DNA of 48,972 nucleotides from Sphingomonadaceae bacterium. Its GTDB lineage: Bacteria; Pseudomonadota; Alphaproteobacteria; Sphingomonadales; Sphingomonadaceae. Shown here one piece after another: positions 28,277-36,765 of the stretch (the first letter of the stretch is position 1; every line of letters begins with the position of its first letter). The notes under the pieces are model-generated. The model was not told where the DNA came from. It saw only the letters and a program-made list of their open reading frames with translations, and ran no database searches. The stretch covers positions 1-48,972 of the forward strand of contig PKED01000133.1 in the NCBI GenBank assembly GCA_002863155.1, in the 5' to 3' direction. A program made the position numbers and the translations under genes.

Positions 28277-29533
28277 ATGATGGTGTCTTCCGCCGACCGG
28301 CTCGCCCCGCCCGCTGCGCTGGTTCGCATGCGGCTGATCGCGACCGGGCTGCTGATCGCGATGGCGGCGGTCTTCGTCGCGACGCGGTGGATCGGCCCGA
28401 TCCACCCCGCCATCGGCTTCATCCGTGCCTTTGCCGAGGCAGCGATGGTCGGCGGCCTTGCCGACTGGTTCGCGGTGACCGCGCTGTTCCGCCATCCGCT
28501 CGGCCTGCCGATCCCGCACACGGCCATCGTACCGCGCAATAAGGACCGGATCGGCGACACGCTTGCGAATTTCCTGCGCGACAATTTCCTGGTGCCGGTC
28601 GTCGTCGCGCGGCGGATGCGACGGATCGACATCGCTGCGGCCGCCGGGCGATGGCTGGCCCAGCCGACCAGCCGCGATGGCCGGCTGGGGCGCGGTGCGG
28701 CGCGGCTGTTTGCCGATCTGCTCGACGCGCTCGACCAGCAGCGATTGGGCGGCATGGTCAAGACGACGATGGGCAACCGGCTGCGCGCGCTCGAAATCGC
28801 GCCGCTGCTGGGTCAAGCGCTCGACGCCGCCATCGCCAATGATCGCCACGTCCCGCTGCTCAACGGCATGATCCGCTGGGGCGGGACGATGCTGCGCGCA
28901 AATGAGGCCAATATCCGCGCGATGGTCCATGACCGGTCGGGGTCGCTGATGCGCTGGACCGGGCTCGACGAGACGGTCGCGAACAAGATCATCGACGGGC
29001 TCGACCAGATGCTCGCCGAGATCGGCAAGGATCCCGATCACCCGCTGCGGGCAAAGGCGGAGGAAGGATTGGCCGAACTGGCCGTCGATCTCCAGAATGA
29101 CGCAGCAGTCCGCGCGCGGGTCGAAGCGCTGAAGCTCGAAGTGATCGACAATCCGGCAATGCAGCGCTGGCTCGACGGGCTTTGGGAATCGGCGCGCCAC
29201 TCGTTGCTCCGCTATGCGCGCGAACCCGATGCGCGGCGTGGTGGCGGTCTTGCGGAGGCCATGCAGCAGCTTGGCCACACGCTGCAGGAGGACGCGACAC
29301 TGCGCGAAACGATCAATCGCTTCCTGCGGCGCGCGGCGGTCGGCACCGCGGCCGACTACGGATCGGGTATCGTCCGGCTCGTGTCGGAGACGATCCGCAG
29401 CTGGGATGCGCGCACGATCACGCGCCGCCTGGAAAATGCCGTCGGGCGCGACCTGCAGTTCATCCGGATCAATGGGACGGTGGTGGGCGGGCTGGTCGGG
29501 GTGGCGCTCCACGCCGTCGACACGCTGCTGTGA
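28277..29533 (+). CDS. DUF445-family (YjiN-like) membrane protein
   Basis: A 418-residue protein. An N-terminal helix (MRLIATGLLIAMAAVFVAT) is followed by the DUF445 hallmark EAAMVGGLADWFAVTALFRH and PLGLPIPHTAIVPRNKDRIG. The long middle is helical and probably coiled-coil, and the C-terminus carries a second helix (INGTVVGGLVGVALHAVDTL). Its biochemical function is not known. Start at the tandem ATGs 28,277/28,280. Confidence 0.9.
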   Translation: MMVSSADRLAPPAALVRMRLIATGLLIAMAAVFVATRWIGPIHPAIGFIRAFAEAAMVGGLADWFAVTALFRHPLGLPIPHTAIVPRNKDRIGDTLANFLRDNFLVPVVVARRMRRIDIAAAAGRWLAQPTSRDGRLGRGAARLFADLLDALDQQRLGGMVKTTMGNRLRALEIAPLLGQALDAAIANDRHVPLLNGMIRWGGTMLRANEANIRAMVHDRSGSLMRWTGLDETVANKIIDGLDQMLAEIGKDPDHPLRAKAEEGLAELAVDLQNDAAVRARVEALKLEVIDNPAMQRWLDGLWESARHSLLRYAREPDARRGGGLAEAMQQLGHTLQEDATLRETINRFLRRAAVGTAADYGSGIVRLVSETIRSWDARTITRRLENAVGRDLQFIRINGTVVGGLVGVALHAVDTLL

Positions 29534-29538
29534 TCGGC

Positions 29539-30210
29539 TCAGCGCCAGTCGAGCACCCCCCAGCCATGTGATCGCGCCAGGCGCACGAGCCTTGCATCGG
29601 CATTGACGACGAATGCCTCGTCCGCCCAGCCGAGCGCGGGCGCGTCGGAGATGTGATCCGAATAGAATCTTATCCGGGCATCCTCCCGGGCGATGCCCGC
29701 ATCCGCCAGCCACGAGACGATGCGATCGAGCTTTGCCGGCCCGTAGCAATTATCGCCGTCCAGCCGGTTGAGGATGCGCCCGGCAGTATCGCGCCGCGCT
29801 TCGGTTGCGATCACTGCGTCGGCGCCGACGAGCGCGGCAATCGCTTCGGCGTAAAATCGGTGCGAGGCGGTGGCGACGATGATTCGGTATCCCTCCGCAC
29901 GATCCGCTTCGATCCGGTCGCGTGCCAGCTGGAACAGCCCATGCCGCCCCTCGCGCACGGCGAAGGTGGCGGCGGCGCGCGCCAGCCGCGCATCGGCCGT
30001 GCGTGCGCCGATCATCAGCCGGTGCGTCGCCTGTTTCAGCCCGCGCCGGTCGATCAGCCGGAGCGGATGCCCGGCCGCGATTACGCCCGCCATCGGCAGC
30101 AGCGCCAGCCGATGGGGCGCATGGCGGCGGGCATAATGGACCAGAAAACGCGTCCAGGTCGGCGCGCGCGTGATCGTCTTGTCCATGTCATAGATGGCGA
30201 GGCGCATCAT
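29539..30210 (-). CDS. HAD-IB family phosphatase
   Basis: A 223-residue haloacid dehalogenase-type hydrolase. Motif I is DMDKT (residues 8-12: nucleophile Asp8 and acid/base Asp10). Motif II lies in IIVATASHRFYAEAIA, and the final Asp motif in FYSDHISDAPAL. It resembles SerB/PSP-like HAD-IB enzymes acting on small phosphates or lysophospholipids. It ends five bases from the DUF445 stop (convergent) and starts 50 bases from the divergent MlaE-type gene, so a lipid link is possible but unproven. Confidence 0.9.
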   Translation of the reverse strand: MMRLAIYDMDKTITRAPTWTRFLVHYARRHAPHRLALLPMAGVIAAGHPLRLIDRRGLKQATHRLMIGARTADARLARAAATFAVREGRHGLFQLARDRIEADRAEGYRIIVATASHRFYAEAIAALVGADAVIATEARRDTAGRILNRLDGDNCYGPAKLDRIVSWLADAGIAREDARIRFYSDHISDAPALGWADEAFVVNADARLVRLARSHGWGVLDWR

Positions 30211-30260
30211 CGGCGCCTTGATGGCGCGTATCCGCTTGCCGATCCAGCACGATTGCAGCA

Positions 30261-31382
30261 ATGAAGGCGGCAATGACCGCCAGGGCCGACTTTCATCACG
30301 AAACCATCGGTGGCGCAGAGACGCTGCGGTTCGTCGGTCGATTGTCGATGTCGAGCCTGGGCGACTTTCCCGATCGGCTGCGCGCCTATAGCGGCCGGGT
30401 CGATCGGCTCGACCTGAGCGGTATCGAGCGGATCGACACCGTCGGCGCCTGGTTGATCCATCGCTTTGCCGCCGAACGCCAAGCGAAGATCGAGGGATTG
30501 AGCCCCGACGCGGCGCATTTGCTGGAACAGGTCGCATCGGCCGACCAGCATGTCGCGATGCGGCCCGAGCGCCAGCGCACGGTGATCCGCGTGCTGTCGG
30601 AAATCGGCGCGGCGACGATGGTGGCGCTGTCGACACTCTATGGGCTGCTCGGCTTTTTCGGGGCGACCGCGATCGCGCTCGGCAACGTGATCCGGCATCC
30701 GTCGCGCTTCCGCTTCAACGCGACGGTTCACCGTTTCGAAGTGGTCGGCATTTCGGCGCTGTGGATCATCGGGCTGATGAGTTTCCTGATCGGCATCGTG
30801 ATCGCCCAGCAGGGCGCGGTCCAGCTTGCCCAGTTCGGGGCGGAGGTTTTCACGATCAATCTGGTGGGTCGCATTACCCTGCGCGAGCTGGGCGTGCTGA
30901 TGACGGCGATCATGGTCGCCGGGCGGTCGGGATCGGCCTTTGCGGCGCAGCTCGGCACGATGAAGCTGACCGAGGAAATCGACGCGATGCGCACGATCGG
31001 CGTGTCGCCGATGGAGGCGCTCGTGCTGCCACGGGTGCTGGCCGCCGTGCTGATGATGCCGCTGCTCGGTTTCTATGCCTCGATCATCGCGATCATCGGC
31101 GGCGGGCTGTTGTGTTGGGGAACGCTCGACATTCCGCCGCCGACCTTCATCCAGCGCCTGCGTGAAGTCGTGCCGATCACCGATCTCTATGTCGGCTTGG
31201 TGAAGGCGCCGGTGTTCGGGATGATCATCGCGATCGCCGGCTGTTTTCAGGGCATGCAGGTGGAAGGCGACGCCGAACAGGTCGGCAGCCGGACGACGTC
31301 GGCGGTCGTTCAGGCGATCTTTCTCGTGATCGTGCTCGATGCGTTCTTCGCCGTCTTTTTCACCTGGCTGGGGTGGAATTGA
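30261..31382 (+). CDS. Mla/Mce-type ABC permease with fused N-terminal STAS domain (MlaB-MlaE)
   Basis: A 373-residue protein. Residues 1-100 form a STAS (MlaB-like) domain: ETLRFVGRLSMSSLGDFPD, LDLSGIERIDTVGAW. Residues 110-373 are the MlaE permease, with LGVLMTAIMVAGRSGSAFAA, QLGTMKLTEEIDAMRTIGVS and ATSAVV-type ending. In E. coli MlaB is separate; here it is covalently joined. The stop overlaps the ATG of the ATPase gene (TGATG), beginning a tightly coupled operon of permease, ATPase, MCE protein and lipoprotein for phospholipid traffic between the membranes. Confidence 0.93.
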   Translation: MKAAMTARADFHHETIGGAETLRFVGRLSMSSLGDFPDRLRAYSGRVDRLDLSGIERIDTVGAWLIHRFAAERQAKIEGLSPDAAHLLEQVASADQHVAMRPERQRTVIRVLSEIGAATMVALSTLYGLLGFFGATAIALGNVIRHPSRFRFNATVHRFEVVGISALWIIGLMSFLIGIVIAQQGAVQLAQFGAEVFTINLVGRITLRELGVLMTAIMVAGRSGSAFAAQLGTMKLTEEIDAMRTIGVSPMEALVLPRVLAAVLMMPLLGFYASIIAIIGGGLLCWGTLDIPPPTFIQRLREVVPITDLYVGLVKAPVFGMIIAIAGCFQGMQVEGDAEQVGSRTTSAVVQAIFLVIVLDAFFAVFFTWLGWN

Positions 31383-32200
31383 TGGTCGAGTCGGTCATCA
31401 AGGTGCGCGGGCTCTCGACCAGTTTCGGCGAGCAGGTCGTTCACGAGAATCTCGATCTCGATGTTCGCCGGGGTGAGATTCTGGGCGTGGTCGGTGGGTC
31501 CGGCACCGGCAAGTCGGTGCTGATGCGGTCGATCATCGGCCTGCAGCGCCCCGATGGCGGCGAGGTGAGCGTGTTCGGCGAATCGACGATCGACCGCGAA
31601 GAAACCGAGACCGTCGACATCCGTCGCCGCTGGGGCGTGTTGTTTCAAGGCGGCGCGCTGTTCTCGACGCTGACCGTCGCCGAGAATGTGCAGGTGCCGA
31701 TCCGCGAATTCTATTCGGGTATCAACCAGGGCCTGCTCGACGAAATCGCCGCCTATAAGGTGGTGATGACCGGCCTGCCGGCCGATGCCGGGCCGAAATA
31801 TCCGGCCGAATTGTCGGGCGGGATGAAAAAGCGCGCGGGGCTTGCGCGCGCGCTCGCGCTCGATCCCGAGCTGCTGTTCCTCGACGAACCGACCGCCGGC
31901 CTCGATCCGATCGGCGCGGCCGCGTTCGACGAGCTGACGCTGTCGCTCCAGAAGACCTTGGGGCTGACCGTTTTTCTGATCACGCACGATCTCGACACGC
32001 TCTATGCGATCTGCGACCGGGTGGCGGTACTCGCCGACAAGCGGGTGATTGCGGTCGGGACGATTCCTGAACTGCTCGCGCTGGACCATCCCTGGATCCA
32101 GGAATATTTCAACGGACCACGCGGGCGCGCTGCGACCGCCACGGTCGAATCCGCCGGCCGCCGCGCCGCCGCCGAGGCCAATCGAGGGACCAGCGACTGA
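31382..32200 (+). CDS. Mla-type ABC transporter ATPase (MlaF-like)
   Basis: A 272-residue ATPase: Walker A GGSGTGKS, signature LSGGMKKRAGLARALA, Walker B LLFLDEPTAGLDP and H-loop LITHDLDTLY. The order VLFQGGALFSTLTVAENV is typical of MlaF. The start ATG overlaps the permease stop, and the stop overlaps the next ATG by one base. Confidence 0.95.
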   Translation: MVESVIKVRGLSTSFGEQVVHENLDLDVRRGEILGVVGGSGTGKSVLMRSIIGLQRPDGGEVSVFGESTIDREETETVDIRRRWGVLFQGGALFSTLTVAENVQVPIREFYSGINQGLLDEIAAYKVVMTGLPADAGPKYPAELSGGMKKRAGLARALALDPELLFLDEPTAGLDPIGAAAFDELTLSLQKTLGLTVFLITHDLDTLYAICDRVAVLADKRVIAVGTIPELLALDHPWIQEYFNGPRGRAATATVESAGRRAAAEANRGTSD

Positions 32201-33168
32201 TGGAAACGCGCTCCAACCATGTCTTTGTCGGTGCTGTCGTGCTGCTGTTGCTGGCGATGCTTGCGCTCTTCCTCGTCTGGCTGGCCCGGTTCAACAGCGC
32301 GACGGAGAAGGAATATGACATCTTCTTCAAGCAATCGGTCAACGGCCTGAACAAGGGGTCGAACGTGTCCTATGCCGGTGTCTCGGCCGGGCAGGTGAAG
32401 GAGATCGCGCTGTTCAAGGACGATCCGCAGTTCGTGCGCGTGCGGATCAATGTGCGCCAGGATACGCCGGTGCTGGAGGGAACCACCGCGACGATCCAGG
32501 GGGTCGGCTTTACCGGGGTCAGCGAGGTTCTGCTCGACGGGGCGATCAAGGGCGCGCCGGCCATTCGGTGCCCGGCCGAGAACCCGCAGAACAGCTGCCC
32601 GTTCGGCGTTCCCGTCATTCCGCCGCGTCAGGGCGGGCTCGGTGCCCTGCTGAATTCCGCGCCGGAGCTTCTCCAGCGGCTGTCGACGCTCGCCGCCAAG
32701 ATCACCGATCTGCTCAACGACAAGAATCAGGCGTCACTGTCGGGAATCCTGGCCAATACCAATCGCCTGACCAAGGCCTTGGCCGACCAGTCGCCGCAGA
32801 TCGGCGCGACGCTGAGCGAAACCCGCGCAACTTTGGGCAAGGTCGGTGCCGCTGCCGATCAGATCGCCACGCTGGCGGAGACGACCAACGGCGTGATGAA
32901 GGAAGATCTGAAGCCGGCGTCGGCCAAGCTGAGCAAGGCGATCGAATCGGCCCAGCGCAGCCTCGACGCGGTCGATGGACTGATCCAGGAGGCCAAGCCC
33001 GGCGTCCAAGCGTTCAGCAAGCAGACCGTGCCCGAAATCGGCCTGCTCGTCCGCGATCTTCGGATCATGTCGGCAGCGCTGACCAATGTCGCCGAAAAGA
33101 TCGACCAGGGCGGCGCCGGCGCGCTGCTCGGCCAGCCCAAGCTCCCTGACTATAAGCCCAAGAAATGA
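32200..33168 (+). CDS. MlaD-family protein (MCE domain)
   Basis: A 322-residue periplasmic lipid-binding subunit. An N-terminal transmembrane anchor (FVGAVVLLLLAMLALFLVWL) is followed by the MCE domain (residues 39-118: YDIFFKQSVNGLNKGSNVSY, AGVSAGQVKEIAL, and VEGTTATIQGVGFTGVSEV-like segment). A long helical C-terminal part rich in Ala, Thr and Leu follows, longer than E. coli MlaD. ATGA overlap with the next gene. Confidence 0.94.
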   Translation: METRSNHVFVGAVVLLLLAMLALFLVWLARFNSATEKEYDIFFKQSVNGLNKGSNVSYAGVSAGQVKEIALFKDDPQFVRVRINVRQDTPVLEGTTATIQGVGFTGVSEVLLDGAIKGAPAIRCPAENPQNSCPFGVPVIPPRQGGLGALLNSAPELLQRLSTLAAKITDLLNDKNQASLSGILANTNRLTKALADQSPQIGATLSETRATLGKVGAAADQIATLAETTNGVMKEDLKPASAKLSKAIESAQRSLDAVDGLIQEAKPGVQAFSKQTVPEIGLLVRDLRIMSAALTNVAEKIDQGGAGALLGQPKLPDYKPKK

Positions 33169-33770
33169 GGCCCGCGATGCCCCGACACCTGACGCGCCTG
33201 CCGCTGCTGTTCGTCTTCTTGCCGCTTGGCGCGTGCATCAGCCTGACGGGCAAGCCGCCCGCAATGCTGCTGACGCTGATGCCGAGCGCGTCGCCCGCCG
33301 TCGGTGCCACGCTCGATTCGAAGACCGCGAAAACGATCACGCTGCAAGTGCCGGTCGTGCCGGCGGCGATTGCCGGGCCGCGCGTGCCGGTAATGACGGG
33401 GGCGACCACGATTGCCTATATCAAGGGTGCGGTATGGTCCGAACCGCCGGCGCGGTTGTTCGCCCGGCTGATGGCCGATACGGTCGCGGCGCGGACCGGG
33501 CGGGTCGTGCTGTCGAACCAGCAGAGTTTTGCCGATCCGGGCGCCAGGCTTTCGGGCGAATTGCGGACTTTCGGCATCGATGCCGCGCGCAGCCAGGCAG
33601 TGGTGGTGTTCGAAGGCACGCTGGTACGCGATGGCGCAAAGACCTTCGAAAAGCGCCGCTTCGAAGCGCGCGAACCGATCGGCGCGATCGCACCGGAAAG
33701 CGCCGGCACCGCGCTCAACCAGGCCGCGAACCGCGTAGCCGCAGAGGTTGCCGACTGGGTCGGTCGCTAA
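33165..33770 (+). CDS. ABC-type transport auxiliary lipoprotein (PqiC/LpqL-like)
   Basis: A 201-residue product with a lipoprotein signal ending in the lipobox LGAC (residues 21-24). The mature domain matches the ABC transport auxiliary group found with MCE operons, including ARLSGELRTFGIDAARSQAV and an Ala-rich C-terminal helix. It is the last gene of the operon. Its stop TAA overlaps the TAG stop of the convergent isomerase gene (CTAA at 33,767-33,770). An internal ATG at 33,177 could also serve as start. Confidence 0.88.
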   Translation: MRPAMPRHLTRLPLLFVFLPLGACISLTGKPPAMLLTLMPSASPAVGATLDSKTAKTITLQVPVVPAAIAGPRVPVMTGATTIAYIKGAVWSEPPARLFARLMADTVAARTGRVVLSNQQSFADPGARLSGELRTFGIDAARSQAVVVFEGTLVRDGAKTFEKRRFEAREPIGAIAPESAGTALNQAANRVAAEVADWVGR

Positions 33771-34675
33771 CCCGCGACGCGGCGCACCGGCACCGGTAGG
33801 TTGCACAGGTCGGCGGCATTGGCGGGCACGGTGAAGAAGGGCGGCTGGCGGTTGGCCTTGCTGTCGAGATAGACGGCAAAGTCGGGCGCTGCGGGCGTCA
33901 GATATTCCCAGCGCGGCCGCTCGGACTCCGGCAGGTCGCTCGCAAGCCGCACATTGGCGATCGGCACATAAAGCTTCGGGTCTTCATAAAGCCCCAGACC
34001 GCCGCCCGTACCGCGCGGCAAGGCGGAAAACGCGGCCATTCCATCGATGACGCGCCCGACCACGGCGATATTGCGATCAAGATGGCGCGGCGCATGCCCG
34101 ATCACGGCATAAAGGTCGGTCCCGCTGCCGGTGTCGGGCGCCAGGTTCCGCGCTACCCCGACCGCGCCATAGCAATGCGGGAGCCATTGGCGCTTGCCGT
34201 CGCCCGCGACTGCCCAGCCATCCGCACTGAAACCGGTCACGCGCGCATAGGCATCGCGATACGGATTGCGGTGCAGCTTCTCCGAACTTGCCGCCCATTC
34301 ATATTCCGCGGGCGGCGTCGCCACGATGCCGGCGGGCGGCGCCTTTTTCTCGGTCGGGTCGCCCCATTGCGTGACGTAATTGTCCTGTACGCGATAGACG
34401 GTCGAATCGCGCCACCATCCGCTCCGCGCGATCGTGCGGATGTTGGCGGCATGGACCGGCGTGAACCGGCTTGCGAGCCAGATCGTGACGCGGCGCCCAT
34501 CGGCAAGCTCGATCAGCAGCAGATCGTCTGCGGCGACCGCGCGCCAGGCAGAGGCGGGGGCGGCCTTCAGGATGTCGGCAGTGCCGGGCTTGGGGGCCGG
34601 TGCCTCGGCAGCGGCGATCAGGAGCGGGAGCGCGACTAAGGCGGTGCGGCGGGCAGGGAAAGAGATGCTGATCAT
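33767..34675 (-). CDS. exported cyclophilin-type peptidyl-prolyl isomerase
   Basis: A 302-residue protein with an N-terminal signal (about residues 1-24, PARRTALVALPLLIAAAEA). The cyclophilin core is recognisable: VHAANIRTIARSGWWRDSTV, then YRVQDNYVTQWGDPT, which corresponds to the FHRV...QGGDPT motif, and later VIDGMAAFSALPRGTGGGLG. The catalytic Arg is kept in YRVQ. The domain has large insertions between these motifs and so is an outlying member; activity is likely but not certain. Confidence 0.82.
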   Translation of the reverse strand: MISISFPARRTALVALPLLIAAAEAPAPKPGTADILKAAPASAWRAVAADDLLLIELADGRRVTIWLASRFTPVHAANIRTIARSGWWRDSTVYRVQDNYVTQWGDPTEKKAPPAGIVATPPAEYEWAASSEKLHRNPYRDAYARVTGFSADGWAVAGDGKRQWLPHCYGAVGVARNLAPDTGSGTDLYAVIGHAPRHLDRNIAVVGRVIDGMAAFSALPRGTGGGLGLYEDPKLYVPIANVRLASDLPESERPRWEYLTPAAPDFAVYLDSKANRQPPFFTVPANAADLCNLPVPVRRVAG

Positions 34676-34752
34676 CAGGCGATGATGGCACGCGCGTGCG
34701 GCTTGCGGAAGAGCCCGCTCCCGGCTAGGGCTCGCCCCCTTCCAGTGCATGC

Positions 34753-34843
34753 GGAGCGGTGGCCGAGTGGTCGAAGGCGCTCGCCTGGAAAGTGAGTATA
34801 CGTCAAAAGCGTATCGAGGGTTCGAATCCCTCCCGCTCCGCCA
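34753..34843 (+). tRNA. tRNA-Ser (GGA)
   Basis: Class II tRNA with a long variable arm. Acceptor GGAGCGG pairs with CCGCTCC, discriminator G, and CCA is encoded. The anticodon loop CTGGAAA gives anticodon GGA. The T arm reads GAGGGTTCGAATCCCTC. Confidence 0.97.
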
Positions 34844-35061
34844 ATTTCCTTTGATTTCCCGGTTTGTGGCGTTGCTTCAACGCATTGTACGGTCGGTAGT
34901 TAGGCTGTTTGTGCATGACGTCGGGACGTCCTGGGTCGCCGGGGTGCCGCAGCCTGTGCCGCTATTCGAAATCCCCGCAGCGATGTTTCGCCTCGCTACC
35001 CTTTCGCGACCAGAGCCTGTATGCGTCGTGCCTTTCCTACGGAAGAATGGTTTTTCAGCAC

Positions 35062-36726
35062 ATGCATCTCGACATCCTGACCCCGGCGGCGACCGAGACG
35101 CCGGAGGCGATCATCGCGCGCTATCCGGCGCGGGCACTGCCCGATCCGGCCTGTGTGACGCGGGTCGGCCCGAGCCCGACCGGCTTCATGCATATCGGCG
35201 GGCTGTATGCGGCGCTGGTCTCGCAGCGCGTCGCGCATCAGTCGGGCGGCGTGTTCTTCCTGCGGATCGAGGATACCGATCGCAAACGCGAGGTCGAGGG
35301 CGCGGTCGAGCTGATCATTTCCTCGCTCGATACGTTCGGCGTGTCGCCCGACGAGGGCGAGACCGCGACCGGCGCGGAGCGCGGCGCCTATGGACCCTAT
35401 CGGCAAAGCCATCGCATGCCGATCTACCAGGCTTTTGTCCGGCGGCTGATCGAGGAGGGCAAGGCCTATCCCTGTTTCGCGACGCCGGCCGAGCTCGAGA
35501 GAAGCCGGGAAGAGCAGACCGCGCTCAAGATACCGCCCGGCTATTATGGCCGTTGGGCGGTTTGGCGCGACCGGAGCGCGGCGGATATCGATGCCGCGCT
35601 TGCATCGGGCACACCGTTCGTCATCCGGCTGCGCGCGCCTGACGACCAGCCCGAGCGTATCGTGCTTGCCGATGTGATCCGCGGCGATCTGACCTTCCCG
35701 CCCAATGAGCAGGACGTCGTGCTGCTGAAGGCGGACGGCTATCCGACCTATCATCTCGCGCACGTCGTCGACGACCACCTGATGGGGACGACCGACGTCA
35801 TTCGCGGGCATGAATGGCTATCCTCCTATCCGCTCCATGCCCAACTGTTCGACGCGTTCGGCTGGGCGCGCCCGCGCTTTGCCCATATCTCCCCGATCGA
35901 GAAGATGGTCGGATCGTCGCGGCGCAAGCTGAGCAAGCGGCATGACCCGGAGGCGTCGGTCGAATTCTACCAAAGTCTTGGCTATCCGCGCGAAAGCGTG
36001 ATCGACTATCTGCTGACGCTGGCGGACGGGCGGTTCGAGGATTGGCGCCGCGACCATCCCGATGACGACGCGCACAGCTACACGATCGATCTTGCGCGGA
36101 TGAACAAGAGCGGCGCGCTGTTCGATCTGGTCAAGCTCGACAGCATCAGCCGCGAGCTGATCGGGCGGATGTCGGCAGCCGCGATCTATGACGCGGCGCT
36201 CGCCTGGGCCCAGGCCCATGACGCCGACTTTGCCGCGCTGCTGGCGCAGGACCGCGATTATGCGGTGGCGATCTTCGGCATCGAGCGCAGCGGCGAGCGG
36301 GTGCGCAAGGACATCGCCAAATGGTCGGACGTGCCGGCCGATCTCGAATATTTCTTCGATGCGCGGTTCGTCGCGCTCGCCCCCGATGCGCACGCGATGC
36401 TCGCCGCGCAGGAGCCGAGGCCCTCGGTCGCCGTTCTTCGACAGATTGCCGCCGATTACGACGCCGAGCAGGATCGCGACCAATGGCTTGAAATGATGCG
36501 CCACGCCGGCGGCCTCCACGGCTATGCCCCCAATGCAAAGACGTTCAAGGCGAGCCCCGGCGTCTATGCCGGTCATTTCGGCGACGTGGCCGGGTGGGTC
36601 AGGCTGGCGCTGTGCGCGCGGCGCAACACGCCCGACCTGTTCGAAGTGATGCAGGTGCTGGGGCCTGCGCGCATCCGCGCGCGGATCGGGATGGCCGTCG
36701 ATTATCTGGAGGCAAGCCTGGGCTGA
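35062..36726 (+). CDS. gltX: glutamate--tRNA ligase of the second (firmicute-like) type
   Basis: A 554-residue class I synthetase. The HIGH motif is HIGG (residues 44-47) within RVGPSPTGFMHIGGLYAAL, and the KMSKS loop is KLSKR (289-293) in SSRRKLSKRHDPE. The middle RIEDTDRKREVEGAVELI and the ending YAPNAKTFKASPG, GHFGDVAGWVRLALCARRNT and PDLFEVMQVLG resemble GluRS proteins of Clostridia rather than the usual proteobacterial form. So it is probably a second copy acquired by transfer; the host's standard gltX would lie elsewhere. ATG 35,062 is preferred by homology, with ATG 35,047 possible. It follows tRNA-Ser by 218 bases, in which I see no gene. Confidence 0.85.
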   Translation: MHLDILTPAATETPEAIIARYPARALPDPACVTRVGPSPTGFMHIGGLYAALVSQRVAHQSGGVFFLRIEDTDRKREVEGAVELIISSLDTFGVSPDEGETATGAERGAYGPYRQSHRMPIYQAFVRRLIEEGKAYPCFATPAELERSREEQTALKIPPGYYGRWAVWRDRSAADIDAALASGTPFVIRLRAPDDQPERIVLADVIRGDLTFPPNEQDVVLLKADGYPTYHLAHVVDDHLMGTTDVIRGHEWLSSYPLHAQLFDAFGWARPRFAHISPIEKMVGSSRRKLSKRHDPEASVEFYQSLGYPRESVIDYLLTLADGRFEDWRRDHPDDDAHSYTIDLARMNKSGALFDLVKLDSISRELIGRMSAAAIYDAALAWAQAHDADFAALLAQDRDYAVAIFGIERSGERVRKDIAKWSDVPADLEYFFDARFVALAPDAHAMLAAQEPRPSVAVLRQIAADYDAEQDRDQWLEMMRHAGGLHGYAPNAKTFKASPGVYAGHFGDVAGWVRLALCARRNTPDLFEVMQVLGPARIRARIGMAVDYLEASLG

Positions 36727-36765
36727 GGCGTAGCCCCGCATCCGCTGCCCGGCTCAGCGCGGCGT

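Noticed and set aside
28235-29749. 504-codon minus-strand open frame opposite the DUF445 gene
   Set aside because: Antisense shadow with low-complexity composition; the plus strand has the DUF445 hallmark.
34753-36726. tRNA-Ser 3' end as an integration site for the GluRS region
   Set aside because: I saw no direct repeat of the tRNA 3' end downstream in the window and no integrase gene, so an island here is not supported.
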